From Dyadobacter sp. (lineage in GTDB: Bacteria; Bacteroidota; Bacteroidia; Cytophagales; Spirosomataceae): a stretch of DNA of 64,000 nucleotides. Below the pieces are notes generated by a model. The model was not told where the DNA came from and ran no database searches. It saw nothing but the letters and a program-made list of their open reading frames with translations. Of this stretch, positions 1 through 8,016 are shown one piece after another (positions within the stretch are counted from its first letter, which is position 1; every line of letters starts with the position of its first letter). The position numbers and the translations under genes were made by a program. The stretch is taken from NCBI RefSeq assembly GCF_017744695.1, contig NZ_JAGIAS010000004.1, positions 62,001 through 126,000 of the forward strand, read 5' to 3'.

Positions 1-622
1 ACGGCTGCGTCGCACATTTCTCGCAAAATGGATAAGAGAGCCATGTCGAAGCGCCCCAGGGCGTTGCGAAATTCGAAGCATTCCCCTCATACTTCGGCAG
101 CACCGGCGGTGCTCCATCTGTCACTGGTGCGCGATTGTTAACTACCTTCTTCCACTTCGGATATTTCGCTAACGGGTTATCGTATAGGTAATAGCCCGTT
201 CCATTGAAATCCTGCTCGCTGAAAAGCGGCATTTCAAAATCAGTCAAGCCCATTTGGTGGGCAACCAGATTGGGATAGGCAAATTGCTGGCTCTCCCGGT
301 AAAGGCCCCCATTGCAAACGCCTGCGGTTAGTCCACCGCCGACGGCGATCATTTGCAATGTGGCGTCGGAGCCTTTCAGGTTGCTTAAATCGACATGGCC
401 TACTTGCTGTGCATTCCATTTGTTAAAATCCAGGGATGGTTGAACTTCTACCTCGCCGGTTTGCATGCTGGTAAATTTCGCTATCGGGTGCAGGCTGGGG
501 AGTATTTCCGTACTATCGATGGCGTCGACCACATCGTCGCTGGTGGTATCCGGCTGCGCTTCCTGCGAACAAGCGGAAAGACTCGATGTGAGTGCAAACA
601 GTAATGCATACAGGTTTTTCAT
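1..622 (-). CDS. SGNH/GDSL-hydrolase-like lipoprotein, 3' part cut by window edge
   Basis: I translated this from the minus strand. It starts at ATG 622-620 and runs off the left edge. The N-terminus is a lipoprotein signal with lipobox LSAC (Cys about residue 18), so it is probably anchored in a membrane facing the periplasm or surface. The stretch IAVGGGLTAGVCNGGLYRES followed by a YPN..A.QMG block resembles block I of Bacteroidota SGNH/GDSL hydrolases, which act on ester bonds. In that family the motif is usually G-(D/N/G)-S-L-T-A-G. Here the serine position (residue 97, codon 334-332) reads Gly, so the nucleophile looks lost. The family assignment comes from motif memory, and the C-terminal Asp/His block lies outside the window. 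It could be a non-catalytic binding protein. Confidence 0.55.
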   Translation of the reverse strand, partial: MKNLYALLFALTSSLSACSQEAQPDTTSDDVVDAIDSTEILPSLHPIAKFTSMQTGEVEVQPSLDFNKWNAQQVGHVDLSNLKGSDATLQMIAVGGGLTAGVCNGGLYRESQQFAYPNLVAHQMGLTDFEMPLFSEQDFNGTGYYLYDNPLAKYPKWKKVVNNRAPVTDGAPPVLPKYEGNASNFATPWGASTWLSYPFCEKCATQP

Positions 623-900
623 AGTACTTGAATTTTAAATTGATACAACTGAAAGCCTGGCTGACCAGCCCGGCCTCATTCAACTAATTCAAGTTTAAGC
701 TACAATTAGCTTGTAAATTCAATCCGATCTCCTAATGACCGGGATGGATACCCGAACGGTATTTTACCGCATTCACGGCCCCTCATTAACTAACCGCCTT
801 TCACGAACTCGCCTATTAAACCTTCATTAAAACCAAGGATTTTTGCGATTCACGTTGTTTCTTTGCAGGAAATTCAGTCGCAGTCAATACAATAACATCT
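623..900. other. Intergenic region between divergent genes
   Basis: This AT-rich spacer separates the minus-strand lipoprotein from the plus-strand gene at 901, so it should hold both promoters. A near match to the Bacteroidota -7 box, ending in CTTTG, lies around 859-866. I see no RNA gene or strong repeat. Confidence 0.4.
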
Positions 901-1230
901 ATGCAAAGCGGAGAAAAGAATGCACAGCCCTGGTTGGGCAAAATGCAGGAAAAATGGGGATTGGAAACAACCAGGCAGGTTTTATTGGTACTCGCAGTGT
1001 TCAGTTTGTCAGGTTCGTCGGTGGTATGGCTCCGTAAAGGGCTCTTTTACCTGCTCGGCTATGACGACACGACGCCGATGTGGCTCAAAACCATTACCTA
1101 CATTCTATTCATTTTCCCGACTTACCAAAGCTTGTTGCTGTTGTATGGGTTCCTGCTGGGCCAGTTCTCGTTTTTCTGGGAAAAGGAAAAGAAAATGTTC
1201 CGCTGGATCGCCGCCAAGTTCAAGAAATAA
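901..1230 (+). CDS. DUF6787-like small membrane protein
   Basis: A 109-residue protein with two hydrophobic segments, about residues 25-50 and 62-90, and a basic C-terminal tail (WEKEKKMFRWIAAKFKK). The pattern 'LQ-KW-(x)n-VFSLSGSSVVWLRKGLF' followed by a second helix matches a small Bacteroidota family I know as DUF6787. Some database entries wrongly label it a prolipoprotein diacylglyceryl transferase. The function is unknown; inner-membrane location is inferred from the two helices. It stands alone and ends at a strong terminator at 1253. Other overlapping reading frames here lack protein character. Confidence 0.7.
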   Translation: MQSGEKNAQPWLGKMQEKWGLETTRQVLLVLAVFSLSGSSVVWLRKGLFYLLGYDDTTPMWLKTITYILFIFPTYQSLLLLYGFLLGQFSFFWEKEKKMFRWIAAKFKK

Positions 1231-1252
1231 GCGATTTTTCAAAGTATATACC

Positions 1253-1297
1253 AAAGGGTGAGCAGACGGTAACAGGCCGTCGCTCACCCTTTTTTCG
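1253..1297 (+). terminator. Rho-independent terminator after the DUF6787-like gene
   Basis: GGGTGAGC-AGACGG pairs with CCGTC-GCTCACCC across a short loop and is followed directly by TTTTTT. It ends the transcript of the 901-1230 gene. Confidence 0.85.
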
Positions 1298-1446
1298 TTG
1301 CGCTACTACTCTCGATAGAACAATTTCTACTCAAAGATTTTGCCCAGTCCATTGCTAATGTCTGCGGAATGAGTGACTTTGCAACTGAATGCCTATTGCA
1401 GTTACAATCTTCACACAATCACATCTATCAACAAAACCTCTACGAT

Positions 1447-2259
1447 ATGAATTTTGACATTATCAAAGCGCAAATCTGGACGCTGGCAACACTCTATGGC
1501 GGCAAGATTTTACTCGCTCTACTTGCATTTATCATCGGCCGTTTCATTGTGGGCAAAATCAGTTCGATGCTCACCAATGTAATGGAGAAACGAAAAGTCG
1601 ACCGCGACGTGCAGCCATTCCTGAGCTCATTGATCGTCGTGTTGCTCAATGTAATGCTGCTTCTGAGCATTGCGGGCATTGTGGGCATCGAAACTTCCTC
1701 ATTCGTTGCCGTACTCGGTGCGGCCGGTCTGGCGGTAGGTTTGGCATTGCAGGGCAGTCTGGCCAATTTCGCAGGCGGTGTCCTGATTCTGATTTTCAAG
1801 CCTTACCGCGTAGGCGACCTGATCAACGCCCAGGGATTTACCGGAACCGTTGAAGGCGTGCAAATTTTTAACACAATCCTGGTAACGCCGGATAATAAGA
1901 CCATTATCCTCCCGAACGGAGCGTTATCGACCTCTCCGATCACGAATATTTCGGGGAAAGGCAAGATTCGCGTCGACATGATATTTGCCGCGGGAAGCCA
2001 GAATGGCGTGGATAAGATCAGAGCTTCGGTGCAAAAAGTGGTCGATGCCTGCCCCACGGCACTGAAAGACGTTCAGCACGATATTCTGGTGACCAAACTC
2101 ACCGAAAACGCCATTTTTTTCGACGTACGTGTGTGGACGCCAAGCGCGACATACTGGGAAACTTATTATGATGTGCACGAAGGCATCAGCCGTCAGTTCG
2201 CGATTGATGGTATTCAGGCGCCGAAACCGGCAGAATTGAGTATTGCGATGAAGCAATAA
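1447..2259 (+). CDS. mscS: Small-conductance mechanosensitive channel (MscS family)
   Basis: A 270-residue MscS-type channel, close to the 286 residues of E. coli MscS; it opens under membrane tension to release solutes during hypo-osmotic shock. Hydrophobic helices precede a pore-lining segment at about residues 88-118 with the typical Gly/Ala packing (VLGAAGLAVGLALQGSLANF). The beta-domain signature FKPYRVGDLI and the cytoplasmic vestibule sequence (TPDNKTIILPNG) follow. An upstream ATG at 1369 would add 26 polar residues unlike the family, so I chose ATG 1447, which puts a membrane helix near the N-terminus. It is monocistronic, lying between two terminators. Confidence 0.93.
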   Translation: MNFDIIKAQIWTLATLYGGKILLALLAFIIGRFIVGKISSMLTNVMEKRKVDRDVQPFLSSLIVVLLNVMLLLSIAGIVGIETSSFVAVLGAAGLAVGLALQGSLANFAGGVLILIFKPYRVGDLINAQGFTGTVEGVQIFNTILVTPDNKTIILPNGALSTSPITNISGKGKIRVDMIFAAGSQNGVDKIRASVQKVVDACPTALKDVQHDILVTKLTENAIFFDVRVWTPSATYWETYYDVHEGISRQFAIDGIQAPKPAELSIAMKQ

Positions 2260-2326
2260 TAGCCTAGCGAAGCAGGAGCTTCGCGAATAAACGGTCCGAA
2301 GCACAGCTTCGAACCAAGGGAATATT
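2260..2326. repeat. Two adjacent GAAGC/GCTTC mini-hairpins
   Basis: Directly after the mscS stop are GCGAAGC-AGGA-GCTTCGC and then GGTCCGAAGC-ACA-GCTTCGAACC. They lie upstream of the terminator hairpin and share the GCTTCG core. The role is unknown; they may protect the mRNA 3' end or be remnants of a REP-like element. Confidence 0.5.
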
Positions 2327-2367
2327 GAGGAGTACGGGAGGTAACCTTCCTGTACTCCTCATTTTAT
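2327..2367 (+). terminator. Terminator after mscS
   Basis: GAGGAGTAC and GTACTCCTC form the outer stem, with GGGAGG/CCTTCC inside, followed by ATTTTATTTA. Confidence 0.75.
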
Positions 2368-2370
2368 TTA

Positions 2371-2378
2371 TACCTTTG
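2371..2378 (+). promoter_or_regulatory. Bacteroidota -7 box for ffh
   Basis: TACCTTTG matches the TAnnTTTG consensus of Bacteroidota primary sigma promoters. It lies about 43 bp before the ffh start and right after the mscS terminator. I see no clear TTTG -33 element. Confidence 0.6.
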
Positions 2379-2421
2379 TGTTTTATTTCAAATTCAGGTT
2401 CAGATTCATAGATATTATTCC

Positions 2422-3744
2422 ATGTTTGAAAACTTACAGGACAAGCTTAATAACGCCTTTCGCACACTAAAAGGAAAGGATAGGATTTCAGATATAAATG
2501 TTGCCGCTACCACCAAGGAAGTACGTAAGGCATTGGTCGACGCCGATGTGAACTTCAAAGTAGCCAAGGAAATTACCGACCGCATCCGTGAAAAAGCCAT
2601 CGACAGAAAAATCCTGATTTCTGTTGAACCGGGGCAGATGTTCGTCAAAATCGTGCAGGAAGAGCTGACCGAGCTCATGGGTGGCAATGCCGAGGGGATC
2701 AATATCAAGGGAGACCCGGCGGTGATCCTGATCGCAGGTTTGCAAGGTTCCGGTAAGACGACGTTCTCCGGAAAATTAGCCTCATTGCTTAAAAAACAAG
2801 GTCGCCAGGTACTTCTTACTGCCTGCGACGTGTACCGCCCGGCGGCGATCGACCAGTTGAAAGTGCTCGGTGAGCAGATCGGCGTAGAAGTGTATTCGGA
2901 GCCTGAGAACAAAAATGCGGTCAGCATCGCGCAGAATGCAGTAGCACATGCCAAAAAATCCGGCAAAAAGATCGTGATCGTCGATACGGCGGGGCGTTTG
3001 GCGGTGGACGAGGTGATGATGAAGGAGGTGGAAGACATTAAATCTTCTGTAAAACCTTCTGAAATCCTCTTCGTGGTCGACTCCATGACCGGTCAGGATG
3101 CGGTGAATACGGCCAAGACATTTAATGAAAGACTCGATTTCGACGGTGTCGTTCTGACCAAGCTCGACGGTGACGCTCGCGGTGGTGCGGCCCTTTCGAT
3201 CCGCCAGGTGGTTGAAAAACCGATCAAATACATCAGTACCGGGGAAAAAATGGAAGCGCTCGACTCCTTCTACCCCGATCGTATGGCGAGCCGGATCCTT
3301 GGTATGGGTGACGTGATCTCTCTTGTTGAGCGTGCCCAACAGGCATTCGACGAAGACGAAGCGAAACGCATTAACGCCAAAATGCGTCAGAACAAATTCG
3401 ATTTTGACGACTTCCTGGGCCAGTTACAGCAGATCAAGAAGATGGGTAATGTAAAAGACCTCATCGGTATGATCCCCGGCATGGGCTCGGCCATTAAAAA
3501 CCTCGATATCGACAACGAATCGTTCAAGCCGATCGAGGCGATCATTCAGTCGATGACCAAAAAGGAGCGTGAAAACCCTGATATTATCGATGGCAGCCGC
3601 AAAAAACGCATTGCCAATGGTAGCGGCACCACAATTCTGCAAGTCAACAACCTGATCAAACAGTTTGACGAAATGCGGAAGATGATGAAAAAAATGAATA
3701 CCATGCAAGCGGCAGGCAAGCTGGGAAAAGCGATGCGCCGCTAA
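2422..3744 (+). CDS. ffh: Signal recognition particle protein Ffh
   Basis: Ffh, the SRP54-type GTPase, binds 4.5S RNA and signal sequences of nascent membrane proteins and delivers ribosomes to FtsY at the inner membrane. The 440-residue protein has the usual order: an N-domain, a G-domain with P-loop GLQGSGKTT (106-114), DTAGR (188-192) and TKLD (246-249) with DARGG closing loop, and a methionine-rich M-domain from about residue 325 (IGMIPGMG, KKMGNVKDL, MRKMMKKMNTM). Length and motifs are complete. It has its own promoter and is followed 13 bp later by a small outer-membrane-type gene that may be cotranscribed. No 4.5S RNA gene was recognised nearby. Confidence 0.97.
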   Translation: MFENLQDKLNNAFRTLKGKDRISDINVAATTKEVRKALVDADVNFKVAKEITDRIREKAIDRKILISVEPGQMFVKIVQEELTELMGGNAEGINIKGDPAVILIAGLQGSGKTTFSGKLASLLKKQGRQVLLTACDVYRPAAIDQLKVLGEQIGVEVYSEPENKNAVSIAQNAVAHAKKSGKKIVIVDTAGRLAVDEVMMKEVEDIKSSVKPSEILFVVDSMTGQDAVNTAKTFNERLDFDGVVLTKLDGDARGGAALSIRQVVEKPIKYISTGEKMEALDSFYPDRMASRILGMGDVISLVERAQQAFDEDEAKRINAKMRQNKFDFDDFLGQLQQIKKMGNVKDLIGMIPGMGSAIKNLDIDNESFKPIEAIIQSMTKKERENPDIIDGSRKKRIANGSGTTILQVNNLIKQFDEMRKMMKKMNTMQAAGKLGKAMRR

Positions 3745-3757
3745 TAAACACTCCTCG

Positions 3758-4258
3758 ATGAAACGAGTTCTTTTTGTATTGTCGCTGATACTGCTGGCAA
3801 ACTTGGGAAAACTGCGGGCACAGGCAACGGTGGGTTACTACCCTTGGAGCAGCCTGCTGACCGTCAGCACGAATGCCAAAAAGGCGATCTGGCTGGATAC
3901 ACGTCTGCAAACCAACTCGCTGTTCAGCAGCCTGAGCATCGACTTGCTTCCGATGATCAACCTGAAAAGAGGCGAGGTGGCGCAATGGTACATCGGCGGC
4001 GGCCTGCGGCTCAACCCGCTCTATCGCATTGCCGATGCCGACGCAGACCTGATCACCATCGACGGATATTCGGTTAATTTTGGCGTGCGAATTGCCCCGC
4101 TCCCCATGAACCGCCGCATCATGCTCGCATTGGAATTGAACCCATACGTGAAAGACAAATTCGATAGCGGCGTACTCAAAAGCCATTTCGGGATCGTATA
4201 TGCATTTGGTAAAAAGAAAAAAACAGACGCAGCGCCGGAGCAACCGGTAAGTCCATAG
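3758..4258 (+). CDS. Secreted protein of unknown function, probable small outer-membrane barrel
   Basis: A 166-residue protein with a clear signal peptide (MKRVLFVLSLILLANLGKLRAQA, cleavage after the first AQA). The mature part alternates polar and hydrophobic residues in short strands (YYPWSSLLTVSTN, FSSLSIDLLPMINL, WYIGGGLRLNPLY, VNFGVRIAPL, IMLALELNPYV, HFGIVYAFG). That fits an eight-strand-like outer-membrane beta-barrel with a charged C-terminal tail. No family was recognised. It follows ffh by 13 bp with a terminator after it, so the two may share a transcript. Confidence 0.7.
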   Translation: MKRVLFVLSLILLANLGKLRAQATVGYYPWSSLLTVSTNAKKAIWLDTRLQTNSLFSSLSIDLLPMINLKRGEVAQWYIGGGLRLNPLYRIADADADLITIDGYSVNFGVRIAPLPMNRRIMLALELNPYVKDKFDSGVLKSHFGIVYAFGKKKKTDAAPEQPVSP

Positions 4259-4303
4259 AAAACTTCAAGAAATTGTGATTTAAAATAATAATTTCTTAGT
4301 CTG

Positions 4304-4351
4304 AAAATCCCTCAAATTCGGCGAATTAGCCGTTAATTTGGGGGATTTTTT
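4304..4351 (+). terminator. Terminator after the barrel-like gene
   Basis: AAAATCCCTCAAATT pairs with AATTTGGGGGATTTT across a GC-rich inner loop, ending in TTTTTTATT. Confidence 0.85.
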
Positions 4352-4371
4352 ATTAAACACTCGTTCAATTT

Positions 4372-5616
4372 ATGAAAACCCTTTTTTCCTTTCCGTTATG
4401 GCTGATGTTGGCCGCAATCATTACTCCGGAGGCCTTCTCCCAGGCCACGAAAACTAAAAAGGTCGTCTTTGTGATCGTAGACGGCATTTCCAGCGACAGC
4501 AAGGAAAAGATCGCGACACCTCACCTGGATGCGATCGCGAAGGCAGGCGGCTACACACGTGCATATGTTGGCGGAGGCAAAGGCACCTACTCGCAAACTC
4601 CGACCATTTCGGCCGTAGGCTATAACAGCCTGTTGACGGGAACATGGGTAAACAAGCATAATGTTTGGGATAATGATATTAAAGACCCTAACTACCATTA
4701 CTGGACATTGTTCCGCTTCATGGAAGAGCAATATCCGCAAAAACGCAGCGCTATTTTCTCCACCTGGCTCGATAACCGCACCAAACTCGTAGGTACCAAC
4801 CTACCGCAAACCGACAAGCTGCAAATCGACTATTCATTCGACGGCTTCGAACTCGACACTGTGCATTTCAAACACGACAAGCAAAGCGAATACATTCACA
4901 AAATCGACGAAAAAGTGGTGGACGAAGCTGCGGCCTACATTCAGAACAGCGCGCCCGATATGTCGTGGGTGTACCTCGAATACACCGACGATATGGGCCA
5001 CAAATACGGCGACAGTGAACAATTTCATAAAGCCATCCAGATGATGGACGACCAGATGGGCCGCATTTGGAAATCCGTTAATTATCGCGAAAAGAACTTC
5101 AACGAAGACTGGCTGATGATCGTCACAACGGACCATGGCCGCGATGCCAAAACCGGCAAGGGGCACGGCGGGCAAAGCGACCGCGAGCGCAGCACGTGGA
5201 TCGTCACTAATGCAAAAGGCTTAAATGCAAATTTCAAAGCGACACCAGGTGTGGTCGACATCTTCCCGACCGTCGCACGGCATATGGATATCAACATCCC
5301 AAAGGAGCAGGCATTCGAAGTCGACGGGGTACCATTTACTGGCAAACTTTCGGTTACAGCACCTGAAATGCTGAAATCCGGCGGCAAGGTGAATATTTCC
5401 TGGAAAGCAGTTGAAGAAGAAGGGAAAGTGAAGATTTGGCTTACTACCACCAATCAGTTCGAAAAAGGAGGTCGCGACCTTTACTACCTGATGGACGAGG
5501 TGGATATTAACCATGAAAAAGCCGAAATAGATATTTCGAAATATCCTTCCGGCTTTTTCAAGATCGTTCTGGAAGGTAAATACAACAGCGTGAACCGCTG
5601 GATTGTGGAAAAATAG
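4372..5616 (+). CDS. Alkaline phosphatase superfamily protein (nucleotide pyrophosphatase/phosphodiesterase type), secreted
   Basis: A 414-residue enzyme with a signal peptide (cleavage near AFSQA, residue 24). The alkaline-phosphatase fold metal sites are visible: Asp37 (VIVDGISS), a Thr/Ser nucleophile candidate near residue 78 (SQTPTIS), Asp206/His210 (YTDDMGH), Asp254/His255 (TTDHGRD) and His265 (GKGHGG). It should hydrolyse phosphomonoesters or phosphodiesters in the periplasm or outside the cell. The C-terminal 75 residues form an extra beta-rich domain containing an apparent ligand-binding or adhesion fold (WKAVEEEGKVKIWLTTTN). The substrate cannot be told from sequence. It is transcribed alone and converges with the gene at 5618. 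Confidence 0.85.
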   Translation: MKTLFSFPLWLMLAAIITPEAFSQATKTKKVVFVIVDGISSDSKEKIATPHLDAIAKAGGYTRAYVGGGKGTYSQTPTISAVGYNSLLTGTWVNKHNVWDNDIKDPNYHYWTLFRFMEEQYPQKRSAIFSTWLDNRTKLVGTNLPQTDKLQIDYSFDGFELDTVHFKHDKQSEYIHKIDEKVVDEAAAYIQNSAPDMSWVYLEYTDDMGHKYGDSEQFHKAIQMMDDQMGRIWKSVNYREKNFNEDWLMIVTTDHGRDAKTGKGHGGQSDRERSTWIVTNAKGLNANFKATPGVVDIFPTVARHMDINIPKEQAFEVDGVPFTGKLSVTAPEMLKSGGKVNISWKAVEEEGKVKIWLTTTNQFEKGGRDLYYLMDEVDINHEKAEIDISKYPSGFFKIVLEGKYNSVNRWIVEK

Positions 5617-5617
5617 C

Positions 5618-6283
5618 CTAGTTACCTCCCCGTCCGGCTTTGTAGGAATCGTATTCTTCCAGGAGGCGGATCAGGTCATCCTCCCCGGCGAAATCCAGCT
5701 GCTGTTCTTTAATAACGTAATTCAGCTTGTTCTTTTCGTCGGTCAGAAGTTTAAGGAAGCTGTTACGGTTTTCCAGCTGCACCGGGTTCATTTTATCATC
5801 CTTCAACAAATACAACTTTGCGCCAGCGTCCATTTCCCTTGTGGCGCTGGCCTTTTCTACTTTGATGGGGTTGGTATATTTTTTCAAAAGCTTCGTGTTT
5901 CCATCGTAAAGCACGCGGTAAAAGCTCTTTTCGGTATTGCTACCGACAGCCGGGTAGCCACTCCTGAACGTGTACAATTCAACGCCGCTTGGTATGGTGA
6001 ATTCCGTTACACCTGTCGAGACGCGGTACAGGCCGGAACCCGCTTTGTATTCTATTTCGTCTTTCTGATAATCGTACCGGAGCTGAACGCCGTCATGAAC
6101 GCGGTCGTCGCTGGTGCGGACCGCCCCCGAATACCATTCTTTTAAGAGATAAGGAGACTTTTCCCCTGCCGCCAGCTGTGTTTCCTGATAAGGCGTTCCC
6201 GCCAGTCCCGTCGAATCCTGCGCATGCACCTGAATGCACATAATGCAGAATGCCAGCGGGAAAATTCTTAGCAGATATTTCAT
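5618..6283 (-). CDS. Secreted protein of unknown function
   Basis: A 221-residue protein with a signal peptide (MKYLLRIFPLAFCIMCIQVHAQ). The mature protein is Lys/Glu/Tyr-rich and beta-strand-like, with segments such as YSGAVRTSDDRVHDGVQLRY and KSFYRVLYDG that recall Bacteroidota periplasmic proteins of unknown role. The C-terminal helix (DEKNKLNYVIKEQQLDFAGEDDLIRLLEEYDSY) may mediate partner binding. I do not recognise the family. The gene stops 1 bp from the convergent phosphatase gene and is divergent from nuoN. Confidence 0.65.
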   Translation of the reverse strand: MKYLLRIFPLAFCIMCIQVHAQDSTGLAGTPYQETQLAAGEKSPYLLKEWYSGAVRTSDDRVHDGVQLRYDYQKDEIEYKAGSGLYRVSTGVTEFTIPSGVELYTFRSGYPAVGSNTEKSFYRVLYDGNTKLLKKYTNPIKVEKASATREMDAGAKLYLLKDDKMNPVQLENRNSFLKLLTDEKNKLNYVIKEQQLDFAGEDDLIRLLEEYDSYKAGRGGN

Positions 6284-6335
6284 GATTTAAGTTGGTTAAT
6301 TTGATAAGTTCGAGGTTTGGAAGCCGTTGTTTCCG

Positions 6336-6343
6336 TACTTTTG
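6336..6343 (+). promoter_or_regulatory. Bacteroidota -7 box for nuoN
   Basis: TACTTTTG fits TAnnTTTG, and a TTTG lies 16 bp upstream (6316-6319). If used, transcription begins near 6350. That rules out the ATG at 6327 as start codon and favours TTG 6366. Confidence 0.6.
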
Positions 6344-6365
6344 CACAAAAATTGTACCTGCTCTC

Positions 6366-7823
6366 TTGGATATCAACGATCAGCTCATACATATACGCCA
6401 GAGCCTTGGCGGAATCATCCCTGAAATTTTTCTGGCCCTATTCTTTTGTCTGTTCCTGCTCACTGAACTGATTTTCACCAGGCGCTTCGGCAAAGAGAAA
6501 TCAACCTCTTATTTGTTAAATGTAGCACTTGCAGGCAGTTTAATAACTTTGTTACTAGTTATCGGTCAATGGAATACCGAACCTGCATTCCGTTTCCAGC
6601 CACTGCTATTCCTCGACAGACAGGCTGTATTTTTTAAAATCCTGATCACGCTGGCCTGGGTCTTCACATTGCTGCACGTCCGCATTTTAAAATATGATTT
6701 TCCGGCCGAATACCATGCATTGCTCGTCGCCGCCGTCGCTGGCATGCATCTGCTGACAATGTCCACACACTTGCTGTCGATTTACCTCTCGCTGGAACTG
6801 ATTTCCATCAGTTCTTATCTGCTGGTAGCATTGTCGCCCTACAAAAAAGCGGCGGAAGGAGGCATTAAATACCTGCTTTTCGGAACCGCCAGCTCGGCAG
6901 TTATGCTCTATGGCATTTCGCTCATCTATGGCCTCACAGGCACGCTCGACATCACGAACGACGCCATGACCGTCGCCCTTAGTAACAATTCCGATCTCGT
7001 GGTAACGGTTACCATTGTACTGACGCTCGCCGGCCTGCTTTTCAAGCTGTCGCTCGTGCCATTCCACATCTGGACGCCCGACGTTTACGAAGCAGCGCCC
7101 ACGCCATTGGTATCATTTCTTTCGGTAGCGCCCAAAGCGGCCGTTGTATTGGTGCTTATGCGGCTAGCCGGGATATTGCCTGCCCAGTATTTTCCTGTTT
7201 TAGGTGGAATCGCTTTGATCAGCATGACCATCGGCAATGTGGCCGCCCTTTGGCAAAGTAATGCGCGCCGCTTGCTAGCCTATTCGTCTATCGCGCAGGC
7301 CGGTTATCTGCTCGTGGGCATCGCTGCATACAGTCGCTTCGGTTTCGAGGCCGCTGTGTTTTACACTGCCGCCTATCTGGTTATTAATCTTGCTGCTTTC
7401 TTCCTGGTGGATTTACTGCAACCCAGGCAAGAAACTCAACTTAAAGACTACGAAGGTCTCGGCCGCAATTATATCTGGATTTCCGGCATTCTGACGGTAG
7501 TAATGGTGGCATTAGCGGGCTTGCCTCCTACCGGCGGTTTCACTTCCAAATTACTGGTATTCTCGGCCCTCTGGGATAGCTACCACGACCAGGAACTGAC
7601 GTGGATGCTATGGTTACTCGTCGGCGGCATTCTCAATGCAGCCATCTCGCTCGCGTATTACATGCGCTTGCCGTATTTATTGTTTTTCAAAACCGTAAGG
7701 GCCGAGGCCGTTATAAGCAACGACAGCGCCTCCGGCAAGCTGGTTGCGGGGCTGTTCCTGATTGCGTTACTAATGCTATTTTTCAGCCCTGAGTGGCTGA
7801 CGCGGTGGATTTCGGCGTTTTGA
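6366..7823 (+). CDS. nuoN: NADH-quinone oxidoreductase subunit N
   Basis: A proton-pumping antiporter-like subunit of respiratory complex I. The protein is about 485 residues with some 14 hydrophobic helices. Conserved complex-I/Mrp features are present: YLSLELISISSYLLVAL, GGIKYLLFGTASSA, KLSLVPFHIWTPDVYEAAPTPLVSFLSVAPK with the functional lysines, and LAYSSIAQAGY. An ATG at 6327 overlaps the -7 box, so I prefer TTG 6366, which gives the family-like N-terminus LDINDQLIHIRQSLGGIIPEI. The other thirteen nuo genes are not next to it: the left neighbour is divergent and the right neighbours are on the other strand. The rest of complex I must lie elsewhere, or this is a stray copy. Confidence 0.93.
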   Translation: MDINDQLIHIRQSLGGIIPEIFLALFFCLFLLTELIFTRRFGKEKSTSYLLNVALAGSLITLLLVIGQWNTEPAFRFQPLLFLDRQAVFFKILITLAWVFTLLHVRILKYDFPAEYHALLVAAVAGMHLLTMSTHLLSIYLSLELISISSYLLVALSPYKKAAEGGIKYLLFGTASSAVMLYGISLIYGLTGTLDITNDAMTVALSNNSDLVVTVTIVLTLAGLLFKLSLVPFHIWTPDVYEAAPTPLVSFLSVAPKAAVVLVLMRLAGILPAQYFPVLGGIALISMTIGNVAALWQSNARRLLAYSSIAQAGYLLVGIAAYSRFGFEAAVFYTAAYLVINLAAFFLVDLLQPRQETQLKDYEGLGRNYIWISGILTVVMVALAGLPPTGGFTSKLLVFSALWDSYHDQELTWMLWLLVGGILNAAISLAYYMRLPYLLFFKTVRAEAVISNDSASGKLVAGLFLIALLMLFFSPEWLTRWISAF

Positions 7824-7827
7824 GGAG

Positions 7828-7998
7828 CTAGTCCTGAGAAGCTTGCTGACGGAGTTGTTCAGTCAGCCGATTTTTTTTAATAAATTCAATGGCATCCAGG
7901 CGCTTTTTCTCAAAAATGGGATTAGTAGGTAATCCTATTGATTTAACCGTCCTGATTTCAGAAATGCTGTCGAAGATTGATTTTTTTTGAGCTTTCAT
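7828..7998 (-). CDS. 56-residue protein of unknown function, partner of the DUF6934-like gene
   Basis: I translated this by hand from ATG 7998-7996 to the stop at 7828-7830. The 56 residues start MKAQKKSIFDSISEIRTVKS and continue with a helical, Lys/Gln-rich second half (KKRLDAIEFIKKNRLTEQLR). It begins 18 bp after the stop of the DUF6934-like gene on the same strand, so the two are probably cotranscribed. It ends 4 bp from the convergent nuoN stop. A short helical protein behind a DUF6934 gene would fit a small regulatory partner. No function is known. Confidence 0.65.
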   Translation of the reverse strand: MKAQKKSIFDSISEIRTVKSIGLPTNPIFEKKRLDAIEFIKKNRLTEQLRQQASQD

Positions 7999-8016
7999 TT
8001 TTAGTGCGTTTGATTA

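Noticed and set aside
2260..2370. A riboswitch or small RNA between mscS and ffh
   Set aside because: The hairpins are simple stem-loops plus a terminator; no known aptamer core is present.
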